From: Saccharothrix sp. HUAS TT1
GTDB lineage: Bacteria > Actinomycetota > Actinomycetes > Mycobacteriales > Pseudonocardiaceae
Reading direction: 5' to 3'
Assembly: GCF_040744945.1 (NCBI RefSeq)
Contig: NZ_CP160453.1
Location: 1,798,001-1,862,000 of the forward strand
Length of the DNA stretch: 64,000 nt
The notes beneath the pieces are model-generated. The model saw nothing but the letters and a program-made list of their open reading frames with translations. It was not told the origin of the DNA and searched no databases. This document shows, in pieces, positions 25,901 to 33,650 of this stretch (the stretch's first letter is position 1; each line of letters opens with the position of its first letter). The position numbers and the translations under genes were made by a program.

Positions 25901-27843
25901 ACGAGCGCGGTGTGCACGACCACGACGCGGCACGGGTCCTGGAGGTGCTGCTGCGGTTGCACGCGGGCGCGGGCGTGCTGCGGTACCCGCCTGCCGCGCG
26001 GGCGGCGGCGCAGCTGTTCTGGGCGTCGGCGGACGAGGGCGTGCGGGCGTCGTTCGAGCGCCGGGCGACGTCGTTGGGCCGGGCGCGGGAGGTGTTCGGG
26101 CACACGGCGGCGATCGACGAGCTGTGCGCGGAGCTGGCGGCGGCGGCCGGTGACCCGTTGGCGGGCGAGTACCTGTTCGAGGAGCTGTGCGGCGCGCCGT
26201 CCGGGTTCGCCACGAGCGCCGGCGCGCGGGCGCTGGTGGACGCGTTCCACCGGGCGCTGGGCGGTCGCAAGGAGTTCGACGACGACCTGCGCGCGATCGA
26301 GGACCCCGACGTGCGGCGGCGGCTGGTCGAGGGCTGGTACGAGGCGTTCCTGGCGGGCGCGACCGACCCCGACCTGCCGGAGGCGGTGGCGCTGGAGCTG
26401 TGCCGGGACCTGCCGCGGCACGAGTCGTCGGCGCAGCTCTCGGCCACCGTGGACGGCCTGCTCGGCACGCACCCGCGGGTGGTCGACCGGTCGCTGGCGT
26501 TCCGGCTGGACGAGCTGCTGGCGCGGACCAGGGCGTTCCGGGCCGAGCGCGTGCCCGCCTACCGCGCCTACCAGCGCCGGCGCAACGAGGTCGTGGCCCG
26601 CGAGCGGGCCCGGCTGCGGCTGGACGAGTACCGGCCGGAGGTGATGGGCGCGTTCGTCCGCAACCGGCTGCTGGACGAGGTCTACCTGCCGCTGATCGGC
26701 GACAACCTGGCCAAGCAGCTCGGCGCGGCCGGTGACGCCAAGCGCACCGACCAGATGGGCCTGCTGCTGCTCATCTCGCCGCCCGGCTACGGCAAGACCA
26801 CGCTGATGGAGTACGTGGCCAACCGGCTCGGCCTGGTGTTCGTCAAGGTCAACGGCCCGTCGCTGGGCCACGACGTGACGTCGGTCGACCCGGCGGAGGC
26901 GCCGAACGCCACCGCGCGGCAGGAGGTCGAGAAGATCTCGTTCGCGCTGGAGGCGGGCAACAACGTGCTGCTGTACCTGGACGACATCCAGCACACGTCG
27001 CCCGAGCTGCTGCAGAAGTTCATCTCGCTGTGCGACGCGCAGCGGCGGATGGAGGGCGTCTGGGACGGCCGCACGCGGACCTACGACCTGCGCGGGAAGC
27101 GGTTCGCGGTGTGCATGGCGGGCAACCCGTACACCGAGTCGGGGCAGCGGTTCCGCATCCCCGACATGCTCGCCAACCGCGCCGACGTGTGGAACCTCGG
27201 CGACGTGCTGTCCGGGCGCGAGGACCTGTTCGCGCTGAGCTACGTCGAGAACGCGCTGACGTCCAACCCGGTGCTCGCGCCGCTGTCCACCCGCGACCGG
27301 GGCGACGTCGAGCTGCTGGTGCGGATGGCCCGCGGCGAGGAGGTGCGGGCGGACCGGCTCGCGCACCCCTACACGTCGGTGGAGCTGGAGCAGGTGCTGT
27401 CGGTGCTGCGCAAGCTGCTGCGCGTGCAGCGGGTCGTTCTGGCGAACAACCAGGCGTACATCGCCTCGGCCGCCCAGTCCGACGCCTCGCGCGTCGAGCC
27501 GCCGTTCCAGCTCCAGGGCTCGTACCGGAACATGAACAAGCTGGCGGAGAAGGTCGTGCCGGTGATGAACGACGCCGAGCTGGCCGCGGTGATCGACGAC
27601 CACTACGCGGGCGAGGCGCAGACGCTGACCTCGGGCGCCGAGGCGAACCTGCTGAAGCTGGCCGAGCTGCGCGGCGCCCTGACCCCGGCCCAGGCCGCCC
27701 GCTGGCAGGAGGTCAAGGCGGCCTACGTGCGCGCGCAGGCGTTGGGCGGTGCGGACGACGACCCGACGTCCCGGACGGTCGGCGCGCTGTCCCTGCTGTC
27801 CGACCGCGTGGGCGCCGCCCTGGACCGCATCGCCGACCGCTGA
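22942..27843 (+). CDS. Giant coiled-coil AAA ATPase of the flotillin operon
   Basis: A 1,633-residue protein. After a Thr/Pro/Ala leader comes a large beta-rich N-terminal region (about 30-480), a helical coiled-coil middle (about 500-900), a further unknown region, and an AAA/MoxR-like ATPase at the C-terminus with Walker A SPPGYGKTT (about 1279), Walker B VLLYLDDI (about 1342) and the sensor-like CMAGNPYTESGQRF (about 1391). Databases tend to call such proteins DNA repair ATPases, but I see no DNA-binding motif that proves it. GTG 22942 overlaps the flotillin stop by 4 nt. Inference: an energy-using partner working with flotillin and the NfeD-like protein at the membrane. Confidence 0.85.
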   Translation: MTATPTAATPTAAPTTPTAASPGADLEAGTYEVLRARLAEQAAGLTSRAEALNARRLEVFGGAELALLGTERIRTEHNCVPRDCVSVSVADERGSQVAGLMLFGYNVFIGLKPETTVDDVFSLLRFTRDGDAFRFEDAADDELPGLLRDPGFERDFAELYRYYRDTRLVQLRRVEGKLLAVFQTGARIEDTRVLRWRVGVDGSVEYLDNRGERDHVFPPSHDFEWTTTGREHHVLGRHPHISIEDEVFVETIGGDLTIKVENNTETGEGVYTEPVDEPLQSLADAEVQYARVGSLVLLRVRPYNETAWRHLVFNTRTRSVVRLDGIGQACQRLPEDQGLIFPGGYYLATGVGKTFDTPVDELEFERVIRSTNGEDVLFVFHARRDGRSLLLPYNVIRKEVANPLSCHGFSLFDDGTLVVFRATGDEPTRVHPMQVWQTPYLSDSYAAAQPVGTGPLERVGNADLVRGISDCLSVSRMVGEMAPSVPVFEDLIASCTRVFDSYHWLGEPDLGDLRAPLAQVRATAEQVLDEFEAVQALTAQAASAVAEAGERIASMVRRARGEAPTTADAWVRQLADLRRAQGHLVTLKELRYADVARIDELVASLDEELGGTARRAVEHLRRDDAFTGYHEQVEALVGRAEAIRTVAEAEPVVGELGEQQRGLEVLTEVVGSLDIADATVRTSILERIGEVLGGLNRARATVDGRRRALLATEGRAEFAAEFALLGQAITGALAVADTPQRCDEQLGRLLLQLENLESRFGGFDDFLTRLGDKRTDVYEAFSSRKQALLDDRARRADRLATSADRILTSVARRVASLASLDEVNTYFASDPMVARVRSVADELRSIGDQVRAEELDGRVLAARQEAGRALRDRLDLFDGETIRLGRHRFAVNTQPVDLTLVPKDGELSFALTGTDFRSPVRDPGFADTRPFWDQLLVSETAEVYRAEHLAASILATRPLDELHAAVTEERLPELVREVAESRLDEGYERGVHDHDAARVLEVLLRLHAGAGVLRYPPAARAAAQLFWASADEGVRASFERRATSLGRAREVFGHTAAIDELCAELAAAAGDPLAGEYLFEELCGAPSGFATSAGARALVDAFHRALGGRKEFDDDLRAIEDPDVRRRLVEGWYEAFLAGATDPDLPEAVALELCRDLPRHESSAQLSATVDGLLGTHPRVVDRSLAFRLDELLARTRAFRAERVPAYRAYQRRRNEVVARERARLRLDEYRPEVMGAFVRNRLLDEVYLPLIGDNLAKQLGAAGDAKRTDQMGLLLLISPPGYGKTTLMEYVANRLGLVFVKVNGPSLGHDVTSVDPAEAPNATARQEVEKISFALEAGNNVLLYLDDIQHTSPELLQKFISLCDAQRRMEGVWDGRTRTYDLRGKRFAVCMAGNPYTESGQRFRIPDMLANRADVWNLGDVLSGREDLFALSYVENALTSNPVLAPLSTRDRGDVELLVRMARGEEVRADRLAHPYTSVELEQVLSVLRKLLRVQRVVLANNQAYIASAAQSDASRVEPPFQLQGSYRNMNKLAEKVVPVMNDAELAAVIDDHYAGEAQTLTSGAEANLLKLAELRGALTPAQAARWQEVKAAYVRAQALGGADDDPTSRTVGALSLLSDRVGAALDRIADR

Positions 27844-27865
27844 CCGCCGGCCGACCGGGACGGCC

Positions 27866-28390
27866 TCAGTCGACGGGTTCGCAGGCGATGCCGTCCCGGT
27901 CCCGGTCGAGGTGGTGCCGGTCCCGGCCGACCACCTCGATCCGGGTGGTGCCCTGGTCGTGGAGCCAGTCGCACAGCCGCCACACGCCACGCGGGAAGCG
28001 CCGCGGCACGCACGGGCCGCTGGTCGCGTAAGAGGGGTCGCAGTTCTCGTCCCGGGGCGGCGGCGAGGACGTCGTGCTCTCCGCGGTGCTGGACGGCGGT
28101 GGCGGCGGTTCCACCGTCGTCGTGGTGGTCTCGGCCACCGTCGCGACGACGACCGGCGGGTTCGGCCGCTGACCCGGTGCGGGCACGACCACCGCGATCG
28201 TCGTCGGCCGGGCGGCTTCGAGCGTGGTCGTGTAGGTGGCGCTGAGCACACCGGGCTCCGCCGGGCCCTGCTCCACCCGCCGCACGTCCACCGGACGCGG
28301 CTCGTTCAGCGAGATCGCCATCGTTACGAGGGCGCCGGTCGCGAGTAACAGCGCCACTCCGGCGAAGGCGACACTCCTGCCACTGCTCAT
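27866..28390 (-). CDS. Membrane-anchored Excalibur-domain protein
   Basis: A 174-residue protein with an N-terminal membrane anchor or signal (VAFAGVALLLATGALVTMAI), a Thr/Pro-rich linker (about 75-110) and a C-terminal calcium-binding-like Excalibur motif (LDRDRDGIACEPVD) with four cysteines in the extracellular part. Such domains occur in secreted actinobacterial proteins, sometimes fused to nucleases; here no nuclease is present. It converges with the giant ATPase gene, 22 bp apart. Confidence 0.8.
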   Translation of the reverse strand: MSSGRSVAFAGVALLLATGALVTMAISLNEPRPVDVRRVEQGPAEPGVLSATYTTTLEAARPTTIAVVVPAPGQRPNPPVVVATVAETTTTTVEPPPPPSSTAESTTSSPPPRDENCDPSYATSGPCVPRRFPRGVWRLCDWLHDQGTTRIEVVGRDRHHLDRDRDGIACEPVD

Positions 28391-28516
28391 CCCTGCACCC
28401 GCTCCGGACGCTCCACGGTGTCACGTGGAATCGTTCACGCCGCTAAAGGTGTTACCGACCGGTCTGTTCCGGCAGGTCCCAGGGGTGACGCAGAGCGAAT
28501 GGCGTGACACGATCGG

Positions 28517-29358
28517 GTGGTGGACGTCGGGTTGCCCGGACCGGGAAGCGTCACGTGGCAACTGCACGCCGACCCCGCCATGCGGGTCGCCGGCATCGCC
28601 GGTCTCCACCTCCAGTCGCTGCACCCGCGCGCGGTGGCGGCCGTCGTGCAGAACTCCAGCTTCCAGCGGGACCCGCTGGGCAGAGGTTGATGCGGACCGC
28701 GGACTTCGTCGGCATGGTCAGCTACGGCTCCACCGAAGAGGTGAACCGTGCCGCCGCACGGGTGCGAAGCGCGCACCGGACCCTGCGCGCGAAGGACGCC
28801 GCCGGCCGGAGCTTCCGCGTCGACGACCCCGAACTGCTGCTCTGGGTGCACTGCGCCGAGGTGCACAGCTTCCTGACCGTGCTGCGCCGCGCCGGCTACC
28901 GGCTCACCGACGCCCAGGTCGACCGCTACTACGACGAGCAGCGCCGCACCGCCGCCCTCGTCGGCCTGCACGAGGACGAGGTGCCCGGCAGCGCCGCCGC
29001 GATGGCCGACTACTTCGCCGCCGTGCGGCCCGAGCTGGCGCGCACGGCGGACTCCGAGGTCGTGTACCGGTTCCTGCACCGCCCGCCCGTCGACGGCCTG
29101 CTCCGGCTCGGCCTGGACGCCTACGGGCCGCTGCTCGGCCACCTCGCGTACTCAGTGCTGCCACCGTGGGCCATCGCCCTGCACGGCCACCGCCCGTACC
29201 CCGAACCGGTCGCCACGGCCCTGCTGCGCGCCGCGCGGACCGCCGCGCTCCTGGTCCCGGCGTCGATCCGCTGGGGCGTCCCCGAGGGCCACGTGACCAA
29301 GGCGATCCGCCGCCTCGGCCTGCGCGTCGCGCCGAGGCGCGCGCTGCTGCCGTCCTAG
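28517..29358 (+). pseudogene. DUF2236 (MpaB-type oxygenase) gene split by a 2-bp insertion
   Basis: The N-terminal half is in one frame from GTG 28517 or 28520: LPGPGSVTWQLHADPAMR, then HPRAVAAVVQNSSFQRDPLGR, typical of DUF2236. It hits TGA at 28688-28690. The rest is in the next frame from 28690: LMRTADFVGMVSYGSTEE through VHCAEVHSFLTVLRRAG to the stop at 29358. The junction reads GGCAGAGGTTGATG; removing one AG (28682-28685) restores DPLGRLMRTADFVG, the expected family sequence. The family are haem-type oxygenase relatives (mpaB, latex-clearing protein). As written the gene is broken; the C-terminal part could start at ATG 28690 but would lack the first quarter. Confidence 0.85.
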
Positions 29359-29380
29359 GGAGCAGGCTCACAGCCGCCGT

Positions 29381-29396
29381 TGCGCCGAACGGCGCA
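29381..29396. terminator. Palindrome TGCGCCG-AA-CGGCGCA after the DUF2236 gene
   Basis: Perfect 7-bp arms with a 2-nt centre, 23 bp after the stop at 29358. Could end transcription or be an operator for the binding-protein gene; no T run follows. Confidence 0.35.
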
Positions 29397-29515
29397 GTGG
29401 CGTGGACCATTGCGACCTTTATCGCACCGGTGGGACCGCTCGGTTTGCTTAGCATGAACAACGTCCGGCGCGTCGATCCGCGCCGCCCCAAGCACCCGAG
29501 AGGTTGACGCAGCTC

Positions 29516-30343
29516 ATGCTGTTCCGACGACTGCTGCCCGCGACCGCGCTGGTGGCGGCCCTTTCCCTGGTCGCCGCGTGCGGCGGCGCGAGCGACGACA
29601 CCCTGGCGGGCAAGGCCGACGACGGCGGGCTGACCATCGGCATCCGGTTCGACCAACCGGGCCTCGGGCAGCGCAGGCTGGACGGCAAGTACGTCGGCTT
29701 CGACGTCGACGTGGCCAAGTACGTGGCCGCGCAGCTCGGCGTCGACGAGTCCGGCATCACCTGGCGCGAGGCCCGCTCGGCCGACCGCGAGGAGCTGATC
29801 GCCTCCGGCGAGGTGGACTTCGTCGTCGCCACCTACTCGATCACCGACAAGCGCAAGGAGCGGGTGGCCTTCGCGGGCCCCTACTTCGAGACCGGCCAGG
29901 GCGTGCTGGTGCGCTACACCGACGACGAGATCACCGGCCCCGAGACGCTGAACGGCAAGAGGCTCTGCTCGGTCACCGGCTCGACGTCCGCGCAGAAGGT
30001 CAAGGACCAGTTCGCCCAGGACGTCCAGCTGGTGGAGTACGGCCAGTACTCCGACTGCGTCATCGCCCTGCTGGCGGGCAACGTCGACGCGGTGACCACC
30101 GATGAGGTGATCCTCGCGGGCTACGTGGCCGAGAACCCCGAGCTGCTGAAGCTGGTCGGCGCCCCGTTCACCACCGAGCGGTACGGCATCGGCCTGGCCA
30201 AGGACGACGCCGAGGGCAGGTCGGACGTCAACGCGGCGATCGAGAGGATGGTCGGTTCCGGCGAGTGGCGGTCCGCGCTGGAGCGCAACATCGGGCAGGC
30301 CGGCGTCGAACTCCCGGAACCACCCAAGGTGACCGAGAAGTAG
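29516..30343 (+). CDS. Amino-acid (glutamate-type) ABC substrate-binding lipoprotein
   Basis: A 275-residue family-3 solute-binding protein. The signal peptide MLFRRLLPATALVAAL ends in lipobox LVAAC (Cys at about 22); the domain shows LTIGIRFDQPGLG, YVGFDVDVAKYVA, VDFVVATYSITDKRKERVAFAGPY and CVIALLAGNVDAVTTDEVIL. It resembles GluB-type glutamate/aspartate binders. No permease or ATPase gene is adjacent, so it is either an orphan or serves a transporter encoded elsewhere. ATG 29516 is chosen as the start of a proper signal peptide; GAGAGG lies 12 nt upstream. Confidence 0.92.
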   Translation: MLFRRLLPATALVAALSLVAACGGASDDTLAGKADDGGLTIGIRFDQPGLGQRRLDGKYVGFDVDVAKYVAAQLGVDESGITWREARSADREELIASGEVDFVVATYSITDKRKERVAFAGPYFETGQGVLVRYTDDEITGPETLNGKRLCSVTGSTSAQKVKDQFAQDVQLVEYGQYSDCVIALLAGNVDAVTTDEVILAGYVAENPELLKLVGAPFTTERYGIGLAKDDAEGRSDVNAAIERMVGSGEWRSALERNIGQAGVELPEPPKVTEK

Positions 30344-30508
30344 CTGTCCGGTGGACGAATGACTTCGGGGGTGTAGTGCTGGGCGTCACCAACCGATACG
30401 CTCTGCCACGCAGGCCGTGGTTTCTGTGTTCGTGTCTCACGCTCGCGGAACGACACGCGGGCGTGCCGTCCCCACTCGAAGCAGTGGGGGAAACGCCCCG
30501 GGACGGCC

Positions 30509-30529
30509 GGGGCTGCACGGTGCAGCCCC
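30509..30529 (+). promoter_or_regulatory. Strong palindrome in the cold-shock gene 5' region
   Basis: GGGGCTGCAC-G-GTGCAGCCCC at 30509-30529, about 27 bp before the cold-shock ATG. In RNA it would form a very stable stem just before the ribosome site, so it may act in temperature or attenuation control; csp genes are known for structured leaders. It could also be an operator. Confidence 0.5.
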
Positions 30530-30556
30530 AAGCTTTCCTGCGATGGAGGCAGGTAC

Positions 30557-30760
30557 ATGGCACTGGGCACTGTCAAGTGGTTCAACTCCGAAAAGGGCTT
30601 CGGCTTCATCGCGCAGGAGAACGGCGGGCCGGACGTCTTCGTGCACTACTCGGAGATCCAGGGCCAGGGTTTCCGCACCCTGGACGAGAACCAGCGGGTC
30701 GAGTTCGAGATCGGCCAGGGCACCAAGGGGCCGCAGGCCCAGAACGTGCGCAAGGTCTGA
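30557..30760 (+). CDS. Cold-shock protein (CspA family)
   Basis: A 67-residue OB-fold RNA chaperone with RNP1 (KGFGFI) and RNP2 (VFVHYS) and the usual start [11 protein letters not shown]. Known: binds single-stranded RNA and melts secondary structure. ATG 30557 follows GGAGG. A stable palindrome lies in the leader and a strong terminator (30801-30835) follows, so it is a single-gene unit with probable post-transcriptional control. Confidence 0.97.
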   Translation: MALGTVKWFNSEKGFGFIAQENGGPDVFVHYSEIQGQGFRTLDENQRVEFEIGQGTKGPQAQNVRKV

Positions 30761-30800
30761 TCGCGGCGGATCGTTCCGACTCACTTCTTCCCAGCAAGCG

Positions 30801-30835
30801 GCGAGGCCCCCGACCGGGATGGTCGGGGGCCTCGC
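30801..30835. terminator. Terminator after the cold-shock gene
   Basis: Perfect 15-bp stem GCGAGGCCCCCGACC / GGTCGGGGGCCTCGC with a 5-nt loop, between the converging cold-shock and small-protein genes; it can serve both strands. Confidence 0.9.
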
Positions 30836-30852
30836 CGTTCGTCGTCGGGGTG

Positions 30853-31170
30853 TCAGTAGCCGCGCTGGCGGGCTTCCCACTCCAGCCGCTGCATGACCCA
30901 CTCGGTGGCCAGCGCCTGGGGGGACGTCTGCCGCTCGGCGGCCAGTTCCTTCAGCTGCTCGTTCGCCATCAGCTGCAGGCGGAGCTGGTAGACCTGCGCG
31001 TTGCCGAAGCTGGTCCCGGCGGTCGTCTCCGGGTCCGCGGTCTCCGGGGCGAGGGCCGCCAGGTACGACGTCAGGTCGTCGTCCGGCTGGGCTTCGTCCA
31101 GTTCGGCAGCGGGCGGGCGGTGCCGGCCTGACTTCGACCGTCCAAGGGATCCAAGAGGCACGGCGGACAC
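30853..31170 (-). CDS. Small conserved-type hypothetical protein
   Basis: A 105-residue cytosolic protein. The N-terminal 45 residues are basic then acidic and look disordered; the C-terminal half is helical (AQVYQLRLQLMANEQLKELAAERQ, then SPQALATEWVMQRLEWEARQ). The last part recalls ribbon-helix-helix or antitoxin-like helices but I cannot assign a family. Start GTG 31170 with no ribosome site, possibly leaderless. It shares the bidirectional terminator with the cold-shock gene. Confidence 0.6.
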   Translation of the reverse strand: MSAVPLGSLGRSKSGRHRPPAAELDEAQPDDDLTSYLAALAPETADPETTAGTSFGNAQVYQLRLQLMANEQLKELAAERQTSPQALATEWVMQRLEWEARQRGY

Positions 31171-31433
31171 GATAACGGTTGGATTGCGGTGCCGGCCAAA
31201 GTGTGGCCTGGGTCACAGATGTGTGCATGGAGAGGCCCCCGCGCCAGGGGGAGGAACGCGGGGGCCGGAGGGGATCTCCACAGGTGCTGACCGGGGGTGT
31301 GTCAGCAATTCGGATTGTTGCACGCGCACGCGGACCTGGGGAGTGGGTTGGCCCGAAATCTTCAGGTGGGTGGTGACTGGAACCCCGGCCGCGGTCCGCG
31401 GAGCACGTCGGCGCGCGCCTGTGGCGGCGCTCC

Positions 31434-31829
31434 CTAGGGGGTGTTCGCGTCGTCGGGCGGCGGTTCCAGGTTGGTGATCTCGCCCTCCAGCCGCTGCACC
31501 AGTTCCTCCAGGCCGGCGAGCATCCCGTCCAGCTCGCTCATCTTGTCGTTCATCAGCCGGTCGATGTCCGCCTCGATGTCGGCCAGCGAGAGGCTGCCGA
31601 ACAACTCGTGCGGGTTCGCCGCCGTCGGGTGGGCCGCGGTCTCGGGCCCTGGCTCGGCCGCGGGCCCGGTTTCGGCTGCGGGCTCGGGCTCGGCTGCGGT
31701 TTCGGCTGCGGGCTCGGGCTGGGTTGCGGGCTCCGCTGCGACTGCGGGTTCGGCGGGGTCGGTTCCGGCCTTCGGCGGGTCGGCGGCCTCGGGCGGTTCC
31801 GGCGTCTGCCCCGGTACCGGTTCGGTCAT
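31434..31829 (-). CDS. Acidic Pro/Ala/Glu-rich small protein
   Basis: A 131-residue protein: residues 1-80 are low complexity (AEPATQPEPAAETAAEPE-type repeats); residues 82-125 form a predicted amphipathic helix pair or coiled coil (LSLADIEADIDRLMNDKMSELDGMLAGLEELVQRLEGEI). No known family. ATG 31829 has GGAGGG 8 nt upstream. The coiled coil suggests self-association or a protein partner. Confidence 0.65.
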   Translation of the reverse strand: MTEPVPGQTPEPPEAADPPKAGTDPAEPAVAAEPATQPEPAAETAAEPEPAAETGPAAEPGPETAAHPTAANPHELFGSLSLADIEADIDRLMNDKMSELDGMLAGLEELVQRLEGEITNLEPPPDDANTP

Positions 31830-31993
31830 GGGTTGCACCCTCCTCGTTCGCGACAAGCACATCACGCGGCGCTTGACACCAAGTGGCCTACACGGAAAGT
31901 GACGCTCCGTTGTCTGTGAATCACTCTCCGGGGGGCTGCGGTGGTTCGACAGGCTCGCTTAGCCTCGCGCCAACCTCAAGTCGGGGAGGCGTC

Positions 31994-32239
31994 ATGAGCG
32001 GGTCCCTTGAAGTGCGTCAGTTCCTGTGGAACCAGGACGAATCGATCTCCAGGCCGGGCGGCGGTGGGGTGCCCGCCCAGCGAACCGGTGAGCCGTCGCG
32101 GATCTCGGACGAGCAGGTGCACCGGGCTCGGTTGTCGGTGGCGCGCGGCGCCACCAGCGCCGAGGACTGCCGGTTGCTGCTCGACATGCTCGGGTTGACC
32201 CCGGGTGAGGACGGGGGCGTGCCGCCGGTGCAGCGGTAG
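31994..32239 (+). CDS. Small hypothetical protein (81 aa)
   Basis: Start ATG 31994 with GGAGGC at 3-4 nt. The C-terminal half ISDEQVHRARLSVARGATSAEDCRLLLDMLGL is a helix-rich pattern I recall from small actinobacterial proteins of unknown function; the N-terminal half is Gly-rich. A strong terminator follows at 32252-32288, supporting a real transcription unit just before the tRNA cluster. Confidence 0.65.
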   Translation: MSGSLEVRQFLWNQDESISRPGGGGVPAQRTGEPSRISDEQVHRARLSVARGATSAEDCRLLLDMLGLTPGEDGGVPPVQR

Positions 32240-32251
32240 GACCCGCACGAC

Positions 32252-32288
32252 CCGCGGCCCCCTCGGACGTGTTCCGAGGGGGCCGCGG
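32252..32288 (+). terminator. Terminator before the tRNA cluster
   Basis: A 16-bp stem (CGCGGCCCCCTCGGA-type arm at 32252-32267 and its complement at 32273-32288) with a 5-nt loop, 13 bp after the 81-aa gene. Confidence 0.88.
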
Positions 32289-32505
32289 CTTTGCCCGCCC
32301 GGCGCCGGCGGCCCGCCACCGCCCGCCCCGCGGTCGCCGACGGGCGGGCGAACCGCCGCGAACAGGGGTGGAATCGCAGGTCAACAAGTTGTGCCACCCC
32401 CGTTTTGGAGGTGTGGGTACTCGTGTTCTATGCTTACGATGCTTCCACCGGACAGCGTGGAGGGCCTGGGAAAGAAGGTGGCCCAAGGGCTGCCGGCGGA
32501 ACTGG

Positions 32506-32578
32506 GTCCCCATCGTCTAGCGGCCTAGGACCCCGCCCTTTCAAGGCGGTAGCGCGGGTTCGAATCCCGTTGGGGGCA
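32506..32578 (+). tRNA. tRNA-Glu (TTC)
   Basis: Acceptor GTCCCCA/TGGGGGC (with a T-G pair), anticodon loop CCCTTTCAAGG giving TTC, T arm GGGTTCGAATCCC, discriminator A. CCA is not encoded. Confidence 0.96.
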
Positions 32579-32612
32579 CGTAGTACCGATGTGCAATACT
32601 GCAGTGCAGCAA

Positions 32613-32686
32613 GGCCCAGTGGCGCAGTTGGTTAGCGCGTCGCCCTGTCACGGCGAAGGTCGCGGGTTCGAGTCCCGTCTGGGTCG
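32613..32686 (+). tRNA. tRNA-Asp (GTC)
   Basis: Acceptor GGCCCAG/CTGGGTC, anticodon loop CCCTGTCACGG giving GTC, T arm GGGTTCGAGTCCC, discriminator G. CCA is not encoded. 34 bp after tRNA-Glu. Confidence 0.96.
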
Positions 32687-32722
32687 CAAGGCAGTTCGGC
32701 CAGGTTGGTCGAGCCGCTACCT

Positions 32723-32799
32723 GGCCAGGTAGCTCAGTTGGTACGAGCGACCGCCTGAAAAGCGGTAGGTCGGCGGTTCGACCCCGCCCCTGGCCACCA
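32723..32799 (+). tRNA. tRNA-Phe (GAA)
   Basis: Acceptor GGCCAGG/CCTGGCC, anticodon loop GCCTGAAAAGC giving GAA, T arm with GGTTCGACCCC, discriminator A followed by encoded CCA (32797-32799). Third gene of the Glu-Asp-Phe cluster, probably one transcript ended by the stem at 32811-32839. Confidence 0.96.
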
Positions 32800-32810
32800 G
32801 AACGTTCGAG

Positions 32811-32839
32811 AAAGCCCCTCCGCTCCGGCGAGGGGCTTT
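32811..32839. terminator. Bidirectional terminator of tRNA cluster and PP2C-like gene
   Basis: AAAGCCCCT (32811-32819) and AGGGGCTTT (32831-32839), followed by TCTCATTTT; lies between the tRNA-Phe gene and the converging gene at 32842. Confidence 0.88.
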
Positions 32840-32841
32840 TC

Positions 32842-33585
32842 TCATTTTCCCGCCCGAAATCGGATGACTGCCAGCGCTTGGTCGTCGTGCACTTTCGCGC
32901 GTCGCCACTTCACCCGATCAGGATCACCGGCTTCGGCCGCGCGGATCTCGTCCAGCACCGCTTCCGGGCCTTTTTCCGACGTGATGTCCAACACGGTTCG
33001 CCAGTCGGGGAACAAGCCGTAGTCGTCCACGCCGCAGGACACGCCGTCGGTCGCCATCACCACCGCGTGGACCTGGTCACGCGGCCACGTCGCGCGGACG
33101 GCGCGGTGCGCGGCGGCCGGGTCCGCCTCGGCCACCCACCAGCCGTGCTCGCGGTTGCGCCAGTCGGTGATCCGGTCCACCCGGCCGCGCAGGTCGCGCA
33201 GCCGGTTGTCGGCGACGACCTCGGCGCCGTCGTCGGTGAACACCACGACCGGGCTGTCGGCCAGCACCAGCACGTCGACGGAGGTGTCGGTCCAGCGGGT
33301 GATGGCGACCGTGCTCGACGGCGAGTCGCCGGGGGTGAGGCCGTGCTGGTCGGCCAGGCGCCCGATGGCGCGGGCCAGGTCGTCCGCGAGGTCGCCGGTG
33401 AGGTCGACCAGCTCCGCGGCGAGGTGCCGGGAGTGCCAGCCGCCGTCGCGTTCGCGCGGGGTCGGCGAGGTGGCGCCGTCCAGCAGCACCACGGCGTTCG
33501 GCAGGCGGACGACGCGGTCCTCGGTGGGGCGCGGCAGGCCGTCGCGGCCCACCCCGGCCCGTTCGGCGGTGGTGATCTCGGGCAT
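32842..33585 (-). CDS. PP2C-like phosphatase-fold protein
   Basis: A 247-residue protein with the PP2C layout: VVLLDGATSPTPRERDGGWHSR (about 27-48, metal-site-like Asp-Gly), DSPSSTVAITRW (about 100), VLVLADSPVVVFTDDG and VVMATDGVSCGVDDYG (about 193). It probably dephosphorylates a protein Ser/Thr or is a degenerate family member. Start ATG 33585; upstream sequence in frame is not family-like. It is divergent from the HTH/Clp-N pair with paired palindromes between. Confidence 0.8.
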   Translation of the reverse strand: MPEITTAERAGVGRDGLPRPTEDRVVRLPNAVVLLDGATSPTPRERDGGWHSRHLAAELVDLTGDLADDLARAIGRLADQHGLTPGDSPSSTVAITRWTDTSVDVLVLADSPVVVFTDDGAEVVADNRLRDLRGRVDRITDWRNREHGWWVAEADPAAAHRAVRATWPRDQVHAVVMATDGVSCGVDDYGLFPDWRTVLDITSEKGPEAVLDEIRAAEAGDPDRVKWRRAKVHDDQALAVIRFRAGK

Positions 33586-33603
33586 CGCGGTCGAGCCTAG
33601 TGC

Positions 33604-33647
33604 GTCAACCTGGGTTGACAAGTCGGCATTTGTCAACCAAGGTTGAC
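33604..33647. promoter_or_regulatory. Twin operator palindromes GTCAACC-NN-GGTTGAC
   Basis: Perfect 7-bp-arm palindromes at 33604-33619 (centre TG) and 33632-33647 (centre AA), 28 bp centre to centre, filling the divergent promoter between the PP2C-like gene and the HTH gene. The second ends 3 bp before the HTH start, so binding would strongly block it; autoregulation by the HTH protein is likely. Confidence 0.85.
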
Positions 33648-33650
33648 GGC

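Noticed and set aside
22942..27843. DNA repair function for the giant ATPase
   Set aside because: No DNA-binding, helicase or nuclease motif is visible; only AAA motifs and the flotillin operon context are supported.
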